NCBI GenBank assembly: GCA_021464415.1
Contig: CM038463.1
Location: 496,001-560,000 of the forward strand
Length of the DNA: 64,000 bases
From: Lonicera japonica
Taxonomy: Eukaryota > Streptophyta > Magnoliopsida > Dipsacales > Caprifoliaceae
Direction: 5' to 3'
The position numbers and the translations under genes are program-made. Under the pieces are notes generated by a model that was given only the letters and a program-made list of their open reading frames with translations, ran no database searches and was not told where the DNA came from. The first letter of the stretch is position 1. Each line of letters starts with the position of its first letter. Shown one piece after another: positions 22,410 to 33,595 of this stretch.

Positions 22410-24257
22410 TTACTGATAGTATTTCTTCAAACGGTCTAGATTAACCGGAGAACTGAACTGTTGCCCATCTGTATCTGTGATTATGACTGTTCCTCCGGAC
22501 AAAATCTCTTTGACAATATACAGCCCTGTCCACTTCTGCGCAAATTTTCCCCTTGGATCTCTAGCTGGTTCTCTGATTTCTTTTAGTACCAAATCATCTA
22601 TTTGTATTCCCCTGATTTTCACTTTCTGATTGAATGCTCTAGCAACCCTTTTCTGATACCCTTGCTGATGGTAGGCGGCTTTCAATCGTTTCCCGTCGAG
22701 TAGCGCTAATTCTTCATAACGGCTTTGAACCCAATCTAATTCTGCCACTGTGCTTTCCGTAACTACCCTTAGAGACGGGATCTCCATTTCTACAGGCAGT
22801 ACTGCTTCCATCCCATACGTTAATGAAAACGGTGTGGCGTTTATGGAGACCCTTTCTGTAGTGCGATATCCCCACAATGCATACGGCAGTTTATCGGCCC
22901 AATCTCGACCACCTTTTATCATCTTGCAAATCATATTCTTCAGATTTTTGTTTGCCGCTTCTACTGCACCATTGGTCTGTGGCCTATAGGGGGAGGACTT
23001 GTGCCTCTGTATCCCGTATTCTTCCATCACATCGTTGGCTTCTCCTTCAAAGTGGGTTCCATTGTCAGACACAATCTCATGGGGTACCCCGTATCTGCAG
23101 ATGATATTCCTTCGGATGAATTTTGCTACCTTCTTAGCATCAAGCTTCGCATATGATTCTGCCTCGACCCATTTTGTAAAATAATCGATTGCGACCAGTA
23201 TGTACTCATGCCCATTGCTTGCTGACGGCGATATTTTGCCAATGACGTCTATCCCCCAAACTGAGAACGGCCAAGGAGCTGTCATGGTGTACAATTCTTT
23301 TGGGGGAAGTTTCTGAGATTTTGCGTAGACTTGGCAAAGATGGCATCTTTTGACATGACCATTATAGTCTTGTTGCATAGTGGTCCAGTAATATCCTTGC
23401 CGAATTATCTTCCGGGCCAAAGTGTGTCCACTCATGTGGGGTCCGCATTCTCCCCCGTGCACTTTGCTCATAACGGCTTGAGATTCCTCTTCTCTTAGGC
23501 ATCGAAGATGTACTCCGTCATACCCTCTCTTGTACAATTTTCCCGCGCAAATGATGAATTGAGCTGCCAATCTCCGAAGTGCTATCCGAGTCTTCTTATT
23601 GGCATGATTAGGGTATTTTCCTTCTTTTAAGACCCTCCAGATGTTGTAATACCAGGTGGCTGAATCTACCAATTCCTCATCTTCATTTTCACTGTCAAGG
23701 ACCATGCAGTATGCCGGGACCTCTTTTTGCTCAATAGTGATCTGTACTGCCTGCATATCTCTCGGGATTTCTACCATTGATGCCAATGTTGCCAGTGCGT
23801 CGGCGAAATTATTTTGACTGCGGGGTACATGGTGGAAACTGATCTCTTCAAACTTGTTAGCCATATCTTGCAGTTTGTCCAGGTAGGGGATGAGCTTGTC
23901 TTCTCTGATCTTCCACTTTCGCAATACCTGGTGTATGATAAGAGCCGAATCTCCGAAAACCTGTATTTTCATTACCCCTCTTTTAAGAGCGATTTCCAAC
24001 CCCACGATGCAAGCCTCATATTCGGCAGTGTTATTGGTGCAGTCGAATTGCAACCGGAACGACAACGGTGTGTGAATCTGGTCTGGCGAGACCAAAAGAA
24101 TCCCTATTCCGTAGCCATTTTTGTTGGCAGCCCCGTCGAAATACAATTTCCATTTACCCTCTGTTTCTAATGCCATGATAGTTTCATCTGGGAAGCTGAG
24201 ATCTCTTTCTTCTTCTTCTTCCAAAATAGGATTACCAGCTAAGAAATCTGCGATGAT
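22410..24257 (-). pseudogene. Element A pol: second (plant-type) RNase H and integrase
   Basis: After a nonsense codon at 24258-24260 the frame continues: acidic linker, then a plant/archaeal-type RNase H (KLYFDGAANKNGYGIGILLV, NNTAEYEACIVGLEIAL, FGDSALIIHQ, NFADALATLAS; about 24150-23760). A tether follows, then the integrase zinc finger (HMSGH...CHLCQ, about 23450-23330), catalytic core (GIDVIGKI, VSDNGTHF, and the Glu in NGAVEAANK; about 23260-22930), GYRTTERVSINATPFSLTYG, and the tail ending LDRLKKYYQ at 22410. The second RNase H defines the Tat lineage; integrase inserts the cDNA into the host genome. All D, D, E residues are present, so this stretch itself is intact for 604 codons. Confidence 0.9.
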
Positions 24258-25419
24258 CTAACCTTTAATCGCCTTCTGGGTAACATATGTGATATCGAAC
24301 TCAGATAACAAAAACACCCATTTAGCCATCCGATTAGTCACCACTGGCCTTTCGAACAAGTATTTCAATGGATCTAACCGGGCTATCAGAACAACGAAAA
24401 ATACTAGCATGTAATGGCGTAACTTATGAGTTTCCCAAATCAAAGCTGCACACGATCTTTCTAGTGGTGAGTAATTTCTTTCACAGGGTGACAACTTCTT
24501 ACTGATGTAATAAATCGCCTGCTCCTTTTGACTCTGGATCAAGTGTTGGGCCAACATAGCCCCTGCAGCAATTTCGTTGACTGTGAGATACAGTAATAAG
24601 GGAAGGTCTGGCTGTGGTGGGGCAAGGATTGGTGGATTGGATAGGTACTCCTTGATTTTATCTAACGCCGCTTGGCACTGTTCATTCCACTGACCATTTG
24701 ATGATTTCTGCAAGAGTCTGAATATGGGCTCGCATGTTTGCGTGAGCTGGGATATGAACCGACTGATATATTGTAGCTTACCCAGGAACCCTCTGACCTC
24801 TTTCTCTGTGCGCGGTGCCGGCATTTCTCGGATTGCTTTTATCTTGGCAGGGTCTGCTTCGATTCCCTTTTTGCTAACGACATAACCCAACAACTTGCCT
24901 TTTGTTACCCCCAAATACACATTTCTGCGGGTTTAATTTCATCTGGAATTGCCGGAGTCTATTAAAGAAAGTTTTAAGGGCGAGGAGATGCTCTTCTCTC
25001 TCTTTGGACTTGATGATCATGTCGTCCACATATATCTCAACCTCTTTGTGGATCATATCGTGAAAAAGTGCAGTTGCAGCCCTTTGGTACGTCGCCCCTG
25101 CATTCTTTAACCCAAACGGCATAACTGTGTAACAGTAAGTACCCCACGGTGTGACGAAGACAGTTTTTTCTTGATGATCGGGATGCATCTTTATCTGGTT
25201 ATAACCGGCGAAACCATCGACAAACGACTTCAAAGCATGGTTGGCAGTATTGTCCACAATTAGATCGATATTGGGTAATGGAAAATCGTCTTTTGGGCAG
25301 GCTTTATTGAGATCCCTGTAATCTACACATACCCTCACTTTCCCATTTGGCTTCGGTACAGGTACGACATTGGCTAACCAAGTTGGATAATTCACTACTC
25401 GGATGAATCCCACTTTCAA
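24258..25419 (-). pseudogene. Element A pol: reverse transcriptase and first RNase H, frameshifted
   Basis: The RT part (25419-24874) has VPVPKPNGKVRVCVDYRDLN, MPFGLKNAGATYQRA and the YVDDMI catalytic motif (about 25038-25021). A frameshift near 24900 leads to LLGYVVSKKGIEADPAKI and then the first RNase H (about 24700-24260: ERNYSPLERSCAALIW, LRHY). It copies the genomic RNA to DNA. An 11-bp direct duplication at about 25418-25440 shifts the frame from the preceding segment, and TAG at 24258-24260 cuts it from the second RNase H. A strict reading makes no full enzyme. Confidence 0.88.
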
Positions 25420-28400
25420 CTGTTTTTCAACTGTTTTTCAACTTCTTCTTTAACCTTTAAGGACCATTCTGGTATCAACTTTCTGAGTTTCTGCTTGACG
25501 GGTTTACACTCTGGTTTGGTGTGGATCTCATGCATCACTATATTCGTGCTTAAACCTGGCATATCAGCATAAGACCAAACAAACACATCAATATATTCTT
25601 TCAACAATTCATGCAATTCTTTGCTTTCAATATCATTCAACTCAGCCCCAATTTTTAACTCTTTCTTATCCTCATCGGTCCCTAGGTTAACCGTAACGAT
25701 TTCACCATCCTCGATTTGGATTCGCTGTTTGTTCTTTTCAGGGATATCATTCATAGATTCAATTTCAGCAGAGGCAATAAAAGAATTGGACATATCCGGA
25801 TACTGTGAAACTATTTCTATTTCATTAACAAAAATTCCATCGGGTACATTTTCAAGTAAATTTCCTAAGAGCTTATCATCGCTCATGCTACCCACAATTT
25901 TATCCCTTATATATTCACTCCCTTTCTCTCTCAAAATTCCCCTTTTCTTTGCCGGATGGATCAAAACCACGGGATCAACTAGATTGCCCTCTTCAGTCAC
26001 TGCCATAACCTCAGTTTCTACAAACAAACTCTTCATCATAAGAGCTAGCTCCTCAGTTCCTTCATCTTCTTCTTTCAAACCCTGAGATCGATCTTCATAT
26101 CCCCTATTTTCAATACAGTGTACCTCCCCCTCTTTGTGATACAAGTCTTCAACAAAGAAGATTTCTAGTCCTGGGACTCTTTCTCCTTTCGAATTAAACC
26201 ATGGTTCTTGGAAACCACAAAACGGGAAGTCTTCCCCTTCCTTTACAAAGAAACCATTCAGCGAAGTATTGATCGCTCCATAATTTGAACCCTCCATAAA
26301 TTCGCCTTCTTCCGACTCTGATAAACCCAGCCCAGCATATTTTCGGCTCTGCACGTGCGGCTTGATCGGCTCGACTATTCCGACTTGTCGATCACCCAAA
26401 CCTCTGCCTGGCAAGTACCCCATAGCATTCATCATAGCAACCACTTTTTCGTTCATAAACGGCACGGTGTACGGGGGTAACAGTTCAATTTTCTGTGTGG
26501 TCAGAGTTTGCACTTTGGGTTTGCATTGAAAACCTCCCAACTGTATATCCTGGCTCCCTATGCCTAAGACTGGTGTGTCTTTGGGCATTATAACATCGTC
26601 ACAGTCCCCATGTACCACAATTACTTCATCTCCCACGGGAATATTTACTTTCTGATGGAGAGATGATGGGAGAGCCCCGACCGAGTGTATCCATGCCCTT
26701 CCCAGCAGCAGATTAAAGCTTGACGGGATCTCAATAACTTGGAATTCTACAGCAAATTCGGTTGGCCCGATCAATAAACTCAGGATAACAGACCCCAATA
26801 CGGCTCTCACGGTTACCGGAGATTCTTCCAAACTTCCTTCATCAAGCCCCAGAGCTTTGAAAGTTTTGAGAGGGCATACATTTATGGTTGCTCCATTGTC
26901 GATGAGCACCTTTGGTATTACCATTCCCAGAGTTTCAACAGATATGTGCAGAGCTTGGTCATGATCTCTCCCCAACGGTGATAAGTCTTCATCGGAGAAT
27001 GCCAGACTGTTCTGTAGACCCAGTGTCCCAATCATAGCGGTTAATTGCCCAGGAGTGGATTCTATGGGGACTATGGCTTCATCCATGAGTTTCAAAAATG
27101 CTGCTCGATGGGGTTTGGAGGAAACCAACAGTCCCCAAATGGATATCTGAGCCTGGGTTTTTTTTAATTGTTCGACCACTTGCCTACCTTCAGGTTGGAT
27201 CACTTCTTTCTTTCCAGCTTCTGCCACTTTCTTTTGAGGGCTATAAACCTTCCCTGGTCGTGTTAACTGCTGCACCCAATTAGCTAAACCTTCTTTTTCA
27301 TTCTCATCCGACTCTTCTGCCACTTTTGACCAATCAAAATTAACCATGTTGACGTGGGCTCGGGTGATCTTTCTTGAGATGGACCACTTTCGGTTCGGTG
27401 TCTCCTGCCCAATTTTCACCTTCTTTCCCTGATAACCCAACCCCTGCTTGCGGATCTGAGTCTTTACTATAACAGGTTCGGCGATGCCTTGGTTGTATTT
27501 GCCCCGTCCTTGACCGGGCAGTATTTTCATCTCCTTCATCCACTTACTAACTTGGGGGCTGTACGATGGTTTTTCCGCAACTTTCCCTCCTTGACTCGGA
27601 ACTTCTTTCATTAATTGCCGGAACATATTTTCCAACTCTTCTTCTTTCTGTTCTGTAAAACCTTGACTCAAACAACTTTCTACTCGAAATATAGCTATGA
27701 TATCCTTTCCTTTGTTATTTGCCGGCCGAATCAAAAACACCGAATCATTCTCTTCTTCATCTATTATCAATGCATTAATTCTCCCTCCGTGGTTGGGGAG
27801 TGGATTCTTTGCCACATTCGGGGGTTCGGGATCAAGAATTTTCCTTGACTCTATCAAATCTTGTATGGTGTGCCTCAAAGCCATGCATTGATCAGTGTGG
27901 TGTCCAGGGCCTTGATGGAATTCACAAACTTCATTCGTATTCCAGCCACGGGGAAGTGGATCAGGGGGAGCTCGGGGAGCTAAAGCTTGTATGATGCCTC
28001 CATCCCTTAGGGCTGCAAAAGTCTTACTCAGAGAAGCCGGGAGTCGAGAAAAATGCCTATTCCTTCCAGTGTTTCGGGTTTGATTGACAAAACCTTGGTT
28101 GGGTACGGGCCTCTGCTCCTGAGGATATTGAAAGTTAGTTCTTTGAGAAGTTCCGGTATTTTGGTAAGACCACGTCTGATTGACGGCTGGGGTGGATCTT
28201 TTGTATTGGGAAGCCGTTTTCTTAGCTTCGGCTGCCTTTGCCAATTCCTCCTCTGTCTCATTGGCGATGTGCATCAAAGCTTTGTACTTCTCAAAATATT
28301 GGCGGCCTATACCATTCCGGATTTCAGGCTTAAAGTTCTTGACTATCAAACTCAGTTGTTCCTCCTCAGACACACGGTCCACCATTTGTGAGGCCAGTTC

Positions 28401-28424
28401 CCGCCATCGAGTTAGCGCTTTCAT
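25416..28424 (-). pseudogene. Element A gag C-part, protease and G-patch
   Basis: A 1002-codon frame. It begins in gag (RWRELASQMVDRVSEEEQL), then a CCHC-like finger (CEFHQGPGHHTDQC, about 27925-27885), a long linker, a retropepsin with DNGA in place of DTGA (about 26905-26890), then a G-patch-like motif (MGYLPGRGLGDRQVGI, about 26430-26380), an acidic linker and the start of RT (VFVWSYADMPGL). Retropepsin cuts the polyprotein; the G-patch may bind nucleic acid, as in the protease region of betaretroviruses. DNGA is usual in this lineage in my memory. The frame differs from the preceding gag piece and from RT downstream. Confidence 0.85.
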
Positions 28425-29285
28425 TCTCTCTCTGCTTTGCCATTTCCAGATGCTTACGGGTGACTTTTAACTCCTCATTAGATTTGTAATGTTCCATGAA
28501 CTCTTTCACAATGCTCTTCCAATCTGCCACTCGATGCCTCTCTAATCCCAAAAACCAGCTATGGGCGGGCCCAGTCAAGGTCTGATGAAAACCTTGAGCC
28601 AAGTGAGTTTCGTTTAACCCATACAACTGCATCATTCTTATATAAGCCTTGAGATGAAGATGCAGTGGGCTACTTCCCGAGAATTTCTCGACATGGGGAG
28701 CTTGAAACCAATTGGCAACCGGGCTTCCGAAAAAAGGGACATATTCTGGATATCGGCCATATCATTGACTTTATCAATTACCCTTTGGTTCAGGGCTTTC
28801 ACTTGTTCTCTCAACACGGCTATTGCTTCATTCTCTTTATCTGTCTTGACCACGGACTCCGCATACTACCCCATATAAGGATCATGTTCACGACCTTCAC
28901 CGAATAAATGGTTGTTCTGTTGACGGGGTGGGTTTTTCTCGGGATGAAGCCAAGCATTGACACCGTCGGGTGCGGGCGGCCCCTGGTGGGCTGGTGGGAC
29001 ATTCTGCGGGGCGGGGGGAATTGGTGGTCCTCTATTGTGATAAGGATTGGGGTTCTGTGGGATTTGTTCCATAGGTGCTCGGGCGGCGAGTAGATGGTTA
29101 ACTGATTGGGTCAAACCCTGAATCAAGTGAAAAAGTTGTTCCGAGGATAGGGTTCCAGGATCCATTGGTAAACCGGGACCGGGCGGCGGTTTCGCTGCAT
29201 GGTGCTGTCCCTCGATATTCTCAACCCCTTCTTCGATACGCACGTTCTGATCATTCTGGAAATCTACGGCCCGTCTTGGAAGCAT
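28366..29285 (-). pseudogene. Element A gag N-terminal part, broken into three frames
   Basis: The ATG at 29285 gives MLPRRAVDFQNDQNVRIEEG, a Pro/Gly/Asn-rich region and a stop at 28866 (YMG*YAES, same frame beyond). The next piece (28853-28660) holds a coiled segment (AIAVLREQVKALNQRV) and RLPIGFKLP; after a frameshift near 28660 comes GFHQTLTGPAHSWFLGL and VKEFMEHYKSN (28635-28425), the typical retrotransposon gag core. A further shift near 28424 leads to the long frame. Gag forms the particle. Confidence 0.8.
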
Positions 29286-30450
29286 GTCTACTGGTGAATC
29301 CGGACGAATAAGTCTACCGGTAGAATCTCGACCAACCCAACCGGCCAGTGCAGAAAATCTGAGAGTAATGAAGAATTTTTTTTTTAAAACGAGGACTGCA
29401 GAAGATAGCTAGATATTTTTTTTCAAAACAAAGAATTTTATAATTCCGGAAAAGAGTACTATGCAAAAGAATGTAGATTGAAAACCAATTTTTTGATGAT
29501 TAAGTGAAAACAAGCCGACAGCAACAACTTGAGAGCCCCATAGGTAGGTTTAGGGTAGGAATAAGAATCCCCGGGGTGCCCTTATAACCTTCCGGTTTTG
29601 AAAACGCATTTTGAAAACCTATTATATAAAATGACAACATTTTTGGAAAATATATTTTTGGAAAATATTTTGTAAAAATCGGGAAGTTCTCTCCTCATAG
29701 AGTTGCTTTTCATGGAAACAGTGATGGGGAAATTCTCACTAGCGGATTCTAGTGAGGAATTTCTACGGAGGAGGTTGGACAGCCTCCGGCCGTACTTGCC
29801 AAACCAAGAAACGGTATGCATGACAAGGCCTTTGATTCACTAATCTCACGACTGACGGTTAAGCAAAGGTGCAGAAATTCAAGTGTACTAGGTTGACTCA
29901 TCCTACATGCAGCGTGGCTTGATGGGTTAAGGTTCAGGCTCCCTCCTATTTGGCTAGGTCTTGCTATATACCCCAAAGGCGAGTACGTGCAAGGACCTTT
30001 TGATATACATCCCGGGCACGTGAGTGTTCTCGTCACTCTATATATCTTGGTAAGTACTTGGCCAAGGAGAGTGGAAATAAGAGCTTTCGGTTGATGTTGA
30101 CCTAGACGAGTCAACTCCCTACTTGCTAAACATTATTTCCGGGTTATTTGGGATCATTTCACACTCGCGATAATGCATGATGATAGTGCGTGCATGCAAA
30201 ATAACAATTATTGAGGTATATTATGAAGAACGCTTTATGATTTGTTTTAGTCTTTTCAGATTTTATTTATGAAAATATTTTTCCTCAAACAATAATTATA
30301 AACAGAGAAAGATAAATCGGGTATCCACCTGAATCGCATCTATGTTATCCTAAAACTAAGACCAAAAATAAAAACACGCAATAAAAATGATATAAACAAA
30401 TATCCACGCATATTTTACTCTTGTACAGAGTCTAATCCTCTTAAAAGTTA
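29286..30450 (-). other. Element A untranslated leader
   Basis: Noncoding stretch between the primer-binding site and gag. It contains no convincing ORF; two frames on the minus strand (29582-30114) match nothing known. The Ogre-type extra ORF1 upstream of gag is absent, which separates this element from Ogre proper within the Tat lineage. Confidence 0.65.
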
Positions 30451-30469
30451 ATCCCCAGCAGAGTCACCA
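30451..30469 (-). promoter_or_regulatory. Element A primer-binding site
   Basis: The minus strand reads TGGTGACTCTGCTGGGGAT, one base after the LTR end. It resembles the TGGCGACTC(C/T)-CTGGGGA primer sites of Ogre/Tat elements, reported as complementary to a tRNA-Arg 3' end. It fixes the transcription direction of element A as minus. Confidence 0.7.
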
Positions 30470-30470
30470 C

Positions 30471-32003
30471 TGTGAAAAACCCGCGTTTTCAGCCCCTCCA
30501 CTTTTCATCTTTATTTTTCGGAACACGTTGGAGTTTTTATTAATTACAAAAACATGACATTTTGTAAACAATTCAGAGTCGCCAGTTTGTTTTACTAAAC
30601 AAACAAAAAATTTGTGTAAAAGAGAAACATTTATGAATTAAACGCTTTCTTAAACACAATTAATGCAGAACCAGACAATTCAAGGGTTCGGGGATTAAAT
30701 TACGAATTGGGAAGGGATTAGACACCCAATTCACCCTTTCGGTCTCTAAGTAGAATATGCGTTAAGTATTGTCACAGATTCGCATGCGCGTGTAATATTA
30801 TCTCACTTCAGCCTTTTATTTTTTAGAAAATCGAGATTTTGGGGTGGAGATTGAAGACGTGTGCTTCGTATCTCGCCCTTTTTGATATTTAGAAATCAGT
30901 GTGTATGTGTGTGATTTCACAATTATTTTATATAGAGATAGACAACAAAATCAGTGCATTTTGATAAAAATCAGAGCTTTTCAGAAGCTAATTTAGTTTG
31001 GAATTGGTATCCGGCAATCATCGAGATTTCTTTTGTCAAATAGTGTACCACAATTTAATTACTTAAATTGGCATTTGACAATTTTCATACTCTCACATTG
31101 GATATTTAATTCAACGCCCAAATTTATAGATTAAATGGGGCACAAAATCAATCAATTCCGGTGTGGATTGAGACTGATAAATTGAAAATAACTGATAAAA
31201 ATATTCCTTCAAAAGGTGATTTTTTCTCAACCAATATTTTCAATGTTGATAATCCAACTCAAATCTAAAATTTGAACTGATTTGGAATTAAAACAGCAGT
31301 CTAAATGTGGGACTGATAAAAAATACCCTAATAAAAATATATTTTCAAAATACGATTTTTTCTCAATCCACACCTTCTATAATTAAAATAAAGCTCAAAT
31401 ATGAAATTTGGACTGATTTGGAGATAAATATCACTTTCTACATGCGATTCAATGATAATACACGGATAAAAATTAAAATTTAGAAAATTACGAAACTTAC
31501 CAAAAAGCTTTCCCAAGGTAAATATAGTATTTCCAACACTTCTCCCAAGATTTTCCACTTTATCCCTCTTTCAAAAAGGCACAAAAAGGGGTCTATTTAT
31601 AGCAAAAAAAGACCAGTTGTCGTGGGGACTTCGGGAAGTGTGCCTTTTTTATTCCTGAGGTAAATTCCCGATTTTCTCAATTCCCGGAGATCCGGCCGTC
31701 GGAAAGTGCTGATTTTTGAGTATGTTCCTCCTTGTAGTATTACCTAACAACCCTCAAAGTTTGAGGACGATCAGATATCCACAGCTATTTGATTTTACCT
31801 TCCAGGAGTTTTAACGGTTACCGATTTCCGGCAGCTTCTGGTAATTCTCGTAACTTTCTGTCCGGGTGGCCTTTCTGCCTCATTCATTGACCTGTATCAC
31901 ATGTATAGATTATATATTCATCCATGAATGTCTATGCATGCCTGTGTGTTCATTTTCTTGAAGTTCGGGATTTGTGCGAGGGTCAAAAAATGAGGTATTC
32001 ACA
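30471..32003 (-). mobile_element. Element A 5' LTR
   Basis: It reads TGTGAATACC ... GTTTTTCACA on the minus strand, 1533 bp. Compared with the 3' LTR it lacks about 135 bp in U3: after ccagttgtcgtggggac (31613-31629) the sequence jumps to ttcgggaagtgtgcc. The TATA box (tctatttatag, about 31592-31602) is kept, but the right arm of the U3 palindrome and some upstream sequence are gone, so promoter strength may be changed. Confidence 0.92.
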
Positions 32004-32008
32004 CTAGA

Positions 32009-32305
32009 ATAAAGAAGCCAGCACTTGTATAGCCTGAATGCACTCCTATTATAACATTGTGAATATAAGGTAATTATAGTAGCTTGTGTGAGTTTGTAAC
32101 ACTTGTTTCTTTGTGATAAATACAAGGCAAACCGAGCTCCTAGCTTCGTTCCACAGAGGAGGACTAACCCATATCTTCATATGAGGCCTAGCTCCTCTAT
32201 ACATCTTTGACCCTCTCAGATTCTTTACATCTTTATTACTCCAATTATTTGGTATAATAATTGACCGTGTGTTCTAAAATACCTTTCTAGATTTTAGTAC
32301 CAACA
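32009..32305 (+). mobile_element. Element H 5' LTR, second part
   Basis: It continues the LTR broken at 11359 and matches 42656-42944 (aagccagcacttgtatagcc, cacttgtttctttgtgataaata). It ends ACCAACA at 32305. Confidence 0.85.
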
Positions 32306-32308
32306 GTT

Positions 32309-32326
32309 TGGCGCCGTTTGTGGGAA
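32309..32326 (+). promoter_or_regulatory. Element H primer-binding site
   Basis: TGGCGCCGTTTGTGGGAA, three bases after the LTR end. This TTTGGCGCCGT(T/C)TGTGGG sequence is common in plant Tat/RIRE2-like gypsy elements. Confidence 0.75.
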
Positions 32327-32399
32327 AGACAGTTTCTCAAAATCACATACTTTTTCAAAAGCTAAAAAACATCTAAAAGTCACTATGTTTTTTAAACAA

Positions 32400-33460
32400 A
32401 CTCAGCTAGACCCTATACTGGCCCTACAAGAACGACAAGCTGCCCTTCAAGTTTGAATCGACATGCTCTTAGCTCAGAGAGAGTCCCTCAGTTAGCTCGA
32501 GAAGCAAGTCTGTTTCAACCTCTGTGTCTGCTGATGTTCGCCCAATCCTTCTACAAGTCCCAGTCAGAGAAACGCTTAGAGACCGTGGCAGAGGATCTAG
32601 GGGGAGCCAAAGCAGAATTGGTGAACTCGAATCCCACTGCTCTAGCTCCACTAAGGAAACCTCCTATAAAGAAGTTTAGGCTACACTTCTTCCCCCACCA
32701 GCAAGAGACCCACTAGTGAGAGGCGCTCGGATCGAACTTTGTGACATCAAAGTCTAAGTAGAGACCTACCTCCCATTAGCCCGGGTACTTGAGCGAGAGG
32801 TGAAGGTCAGACCTCGAGGGTCTGTATTTGATAGAATATCGCATAGGGAATCCGTTGAAGATGTCAAAAAAGGCTAATGTCAGGAATAAAGGCCCAAGTA
32901 GCTGAAATAATGAAGACCATTGACCACTTTGGTGGGAGCTCGGCAGCAACTATGGTAAAAGATTCCAAATCACCATTTGCATAACACATTCAGAGCTGCT
33001 AGGTCCCCTAGAAGTTCAAACTCCCAAGCTAGATTCTTATAATGGGACTACCGACCTAGTAGATTATTGGCAACAATATAGGAACATGATGGGACACTGA
33101 AACATTCCAGATGGCGTAATCTGCAGAGCCTTTGTCACAATTCTTAAGGGAGCAGCCAGAATGTGGTGCAACGGCCTGCTCTCGGGGTTTATCCAGAGCT
33201 CACAAGAGTTCAGTACCAAGTTCATTTCGCATTTCCTGGGAACTTAAAAGCAGTCTAAGTCCTCTACTCACCACTTCATACTGCCGAGCTGAACTATCCA
33301 AGGTTAAATAAACTGGTCAATGCCCTCCTCCTCACTTCCAGAACACTGAGGCCCTACTTCCAGGCCCATGCCGTCGATGTACTCACCGATCAACCCATAC
33401 GAAGAATCCTTAACAAGTCAGAGTAGTTTGGAAGGTTAGCTATCTTGGCTGTAGAGCTCA
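32400..33460 (+). pseudogene. Element H gag remnant
   Basis: The gag core can be read at about 33000-33240: TPKLDSYNGTTDLVDYW, CRAFVTILKGAARMWCNGL, STKFISHFLG. This is the retrotransposon gag pattern with W and F at the usual places. Several stops (for example around 33100 and 33246) and frame changes break it, and upstream (32400-32990) only scraps of frame are seen. After about 33450 the sequence jumps to RNase H, so protease and RT were deleted. Confidence 0.7.
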
Positions 33461-33595
33461 GACAGTTCGTGATCAGTTATAAACCTTGGATATCTATCAG
33501 GACAGGCCGTAGCGGACTTCATAGCAGAGTTCACGTACAATGACGAGCTGGTTATTAAGCCTCCGAAATTTTTTCCACCTACGGACCCAAGCACC

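Larger units (their letters stand above)
11365..32003 (-). mobile_element. Element A: complete Tat-type gypsy retrotransposon with antisense genes
   Basis: On the minus strand: 5' LTR 32003-30471, primer-binding site, leader, gag-pol 29285-22410, two genes on the opposite strand (17518-22153), a minisatellite, and 3' LTR 15813-11365. The LTRs start TGTGAATACC and end GTTTTTCACA, and ctaga is duplicated at 11360-11364 and 32004-32008. The second, plant-type RNase H before integrase is the hallmark of the Tat/Ogre lineage. I counted about nine mismatches in the first 265 bp of the LTR pair (11365 versus 30471), eight of them transitions, as expected of methylated, fairly young copies. Confidence 0.92.
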
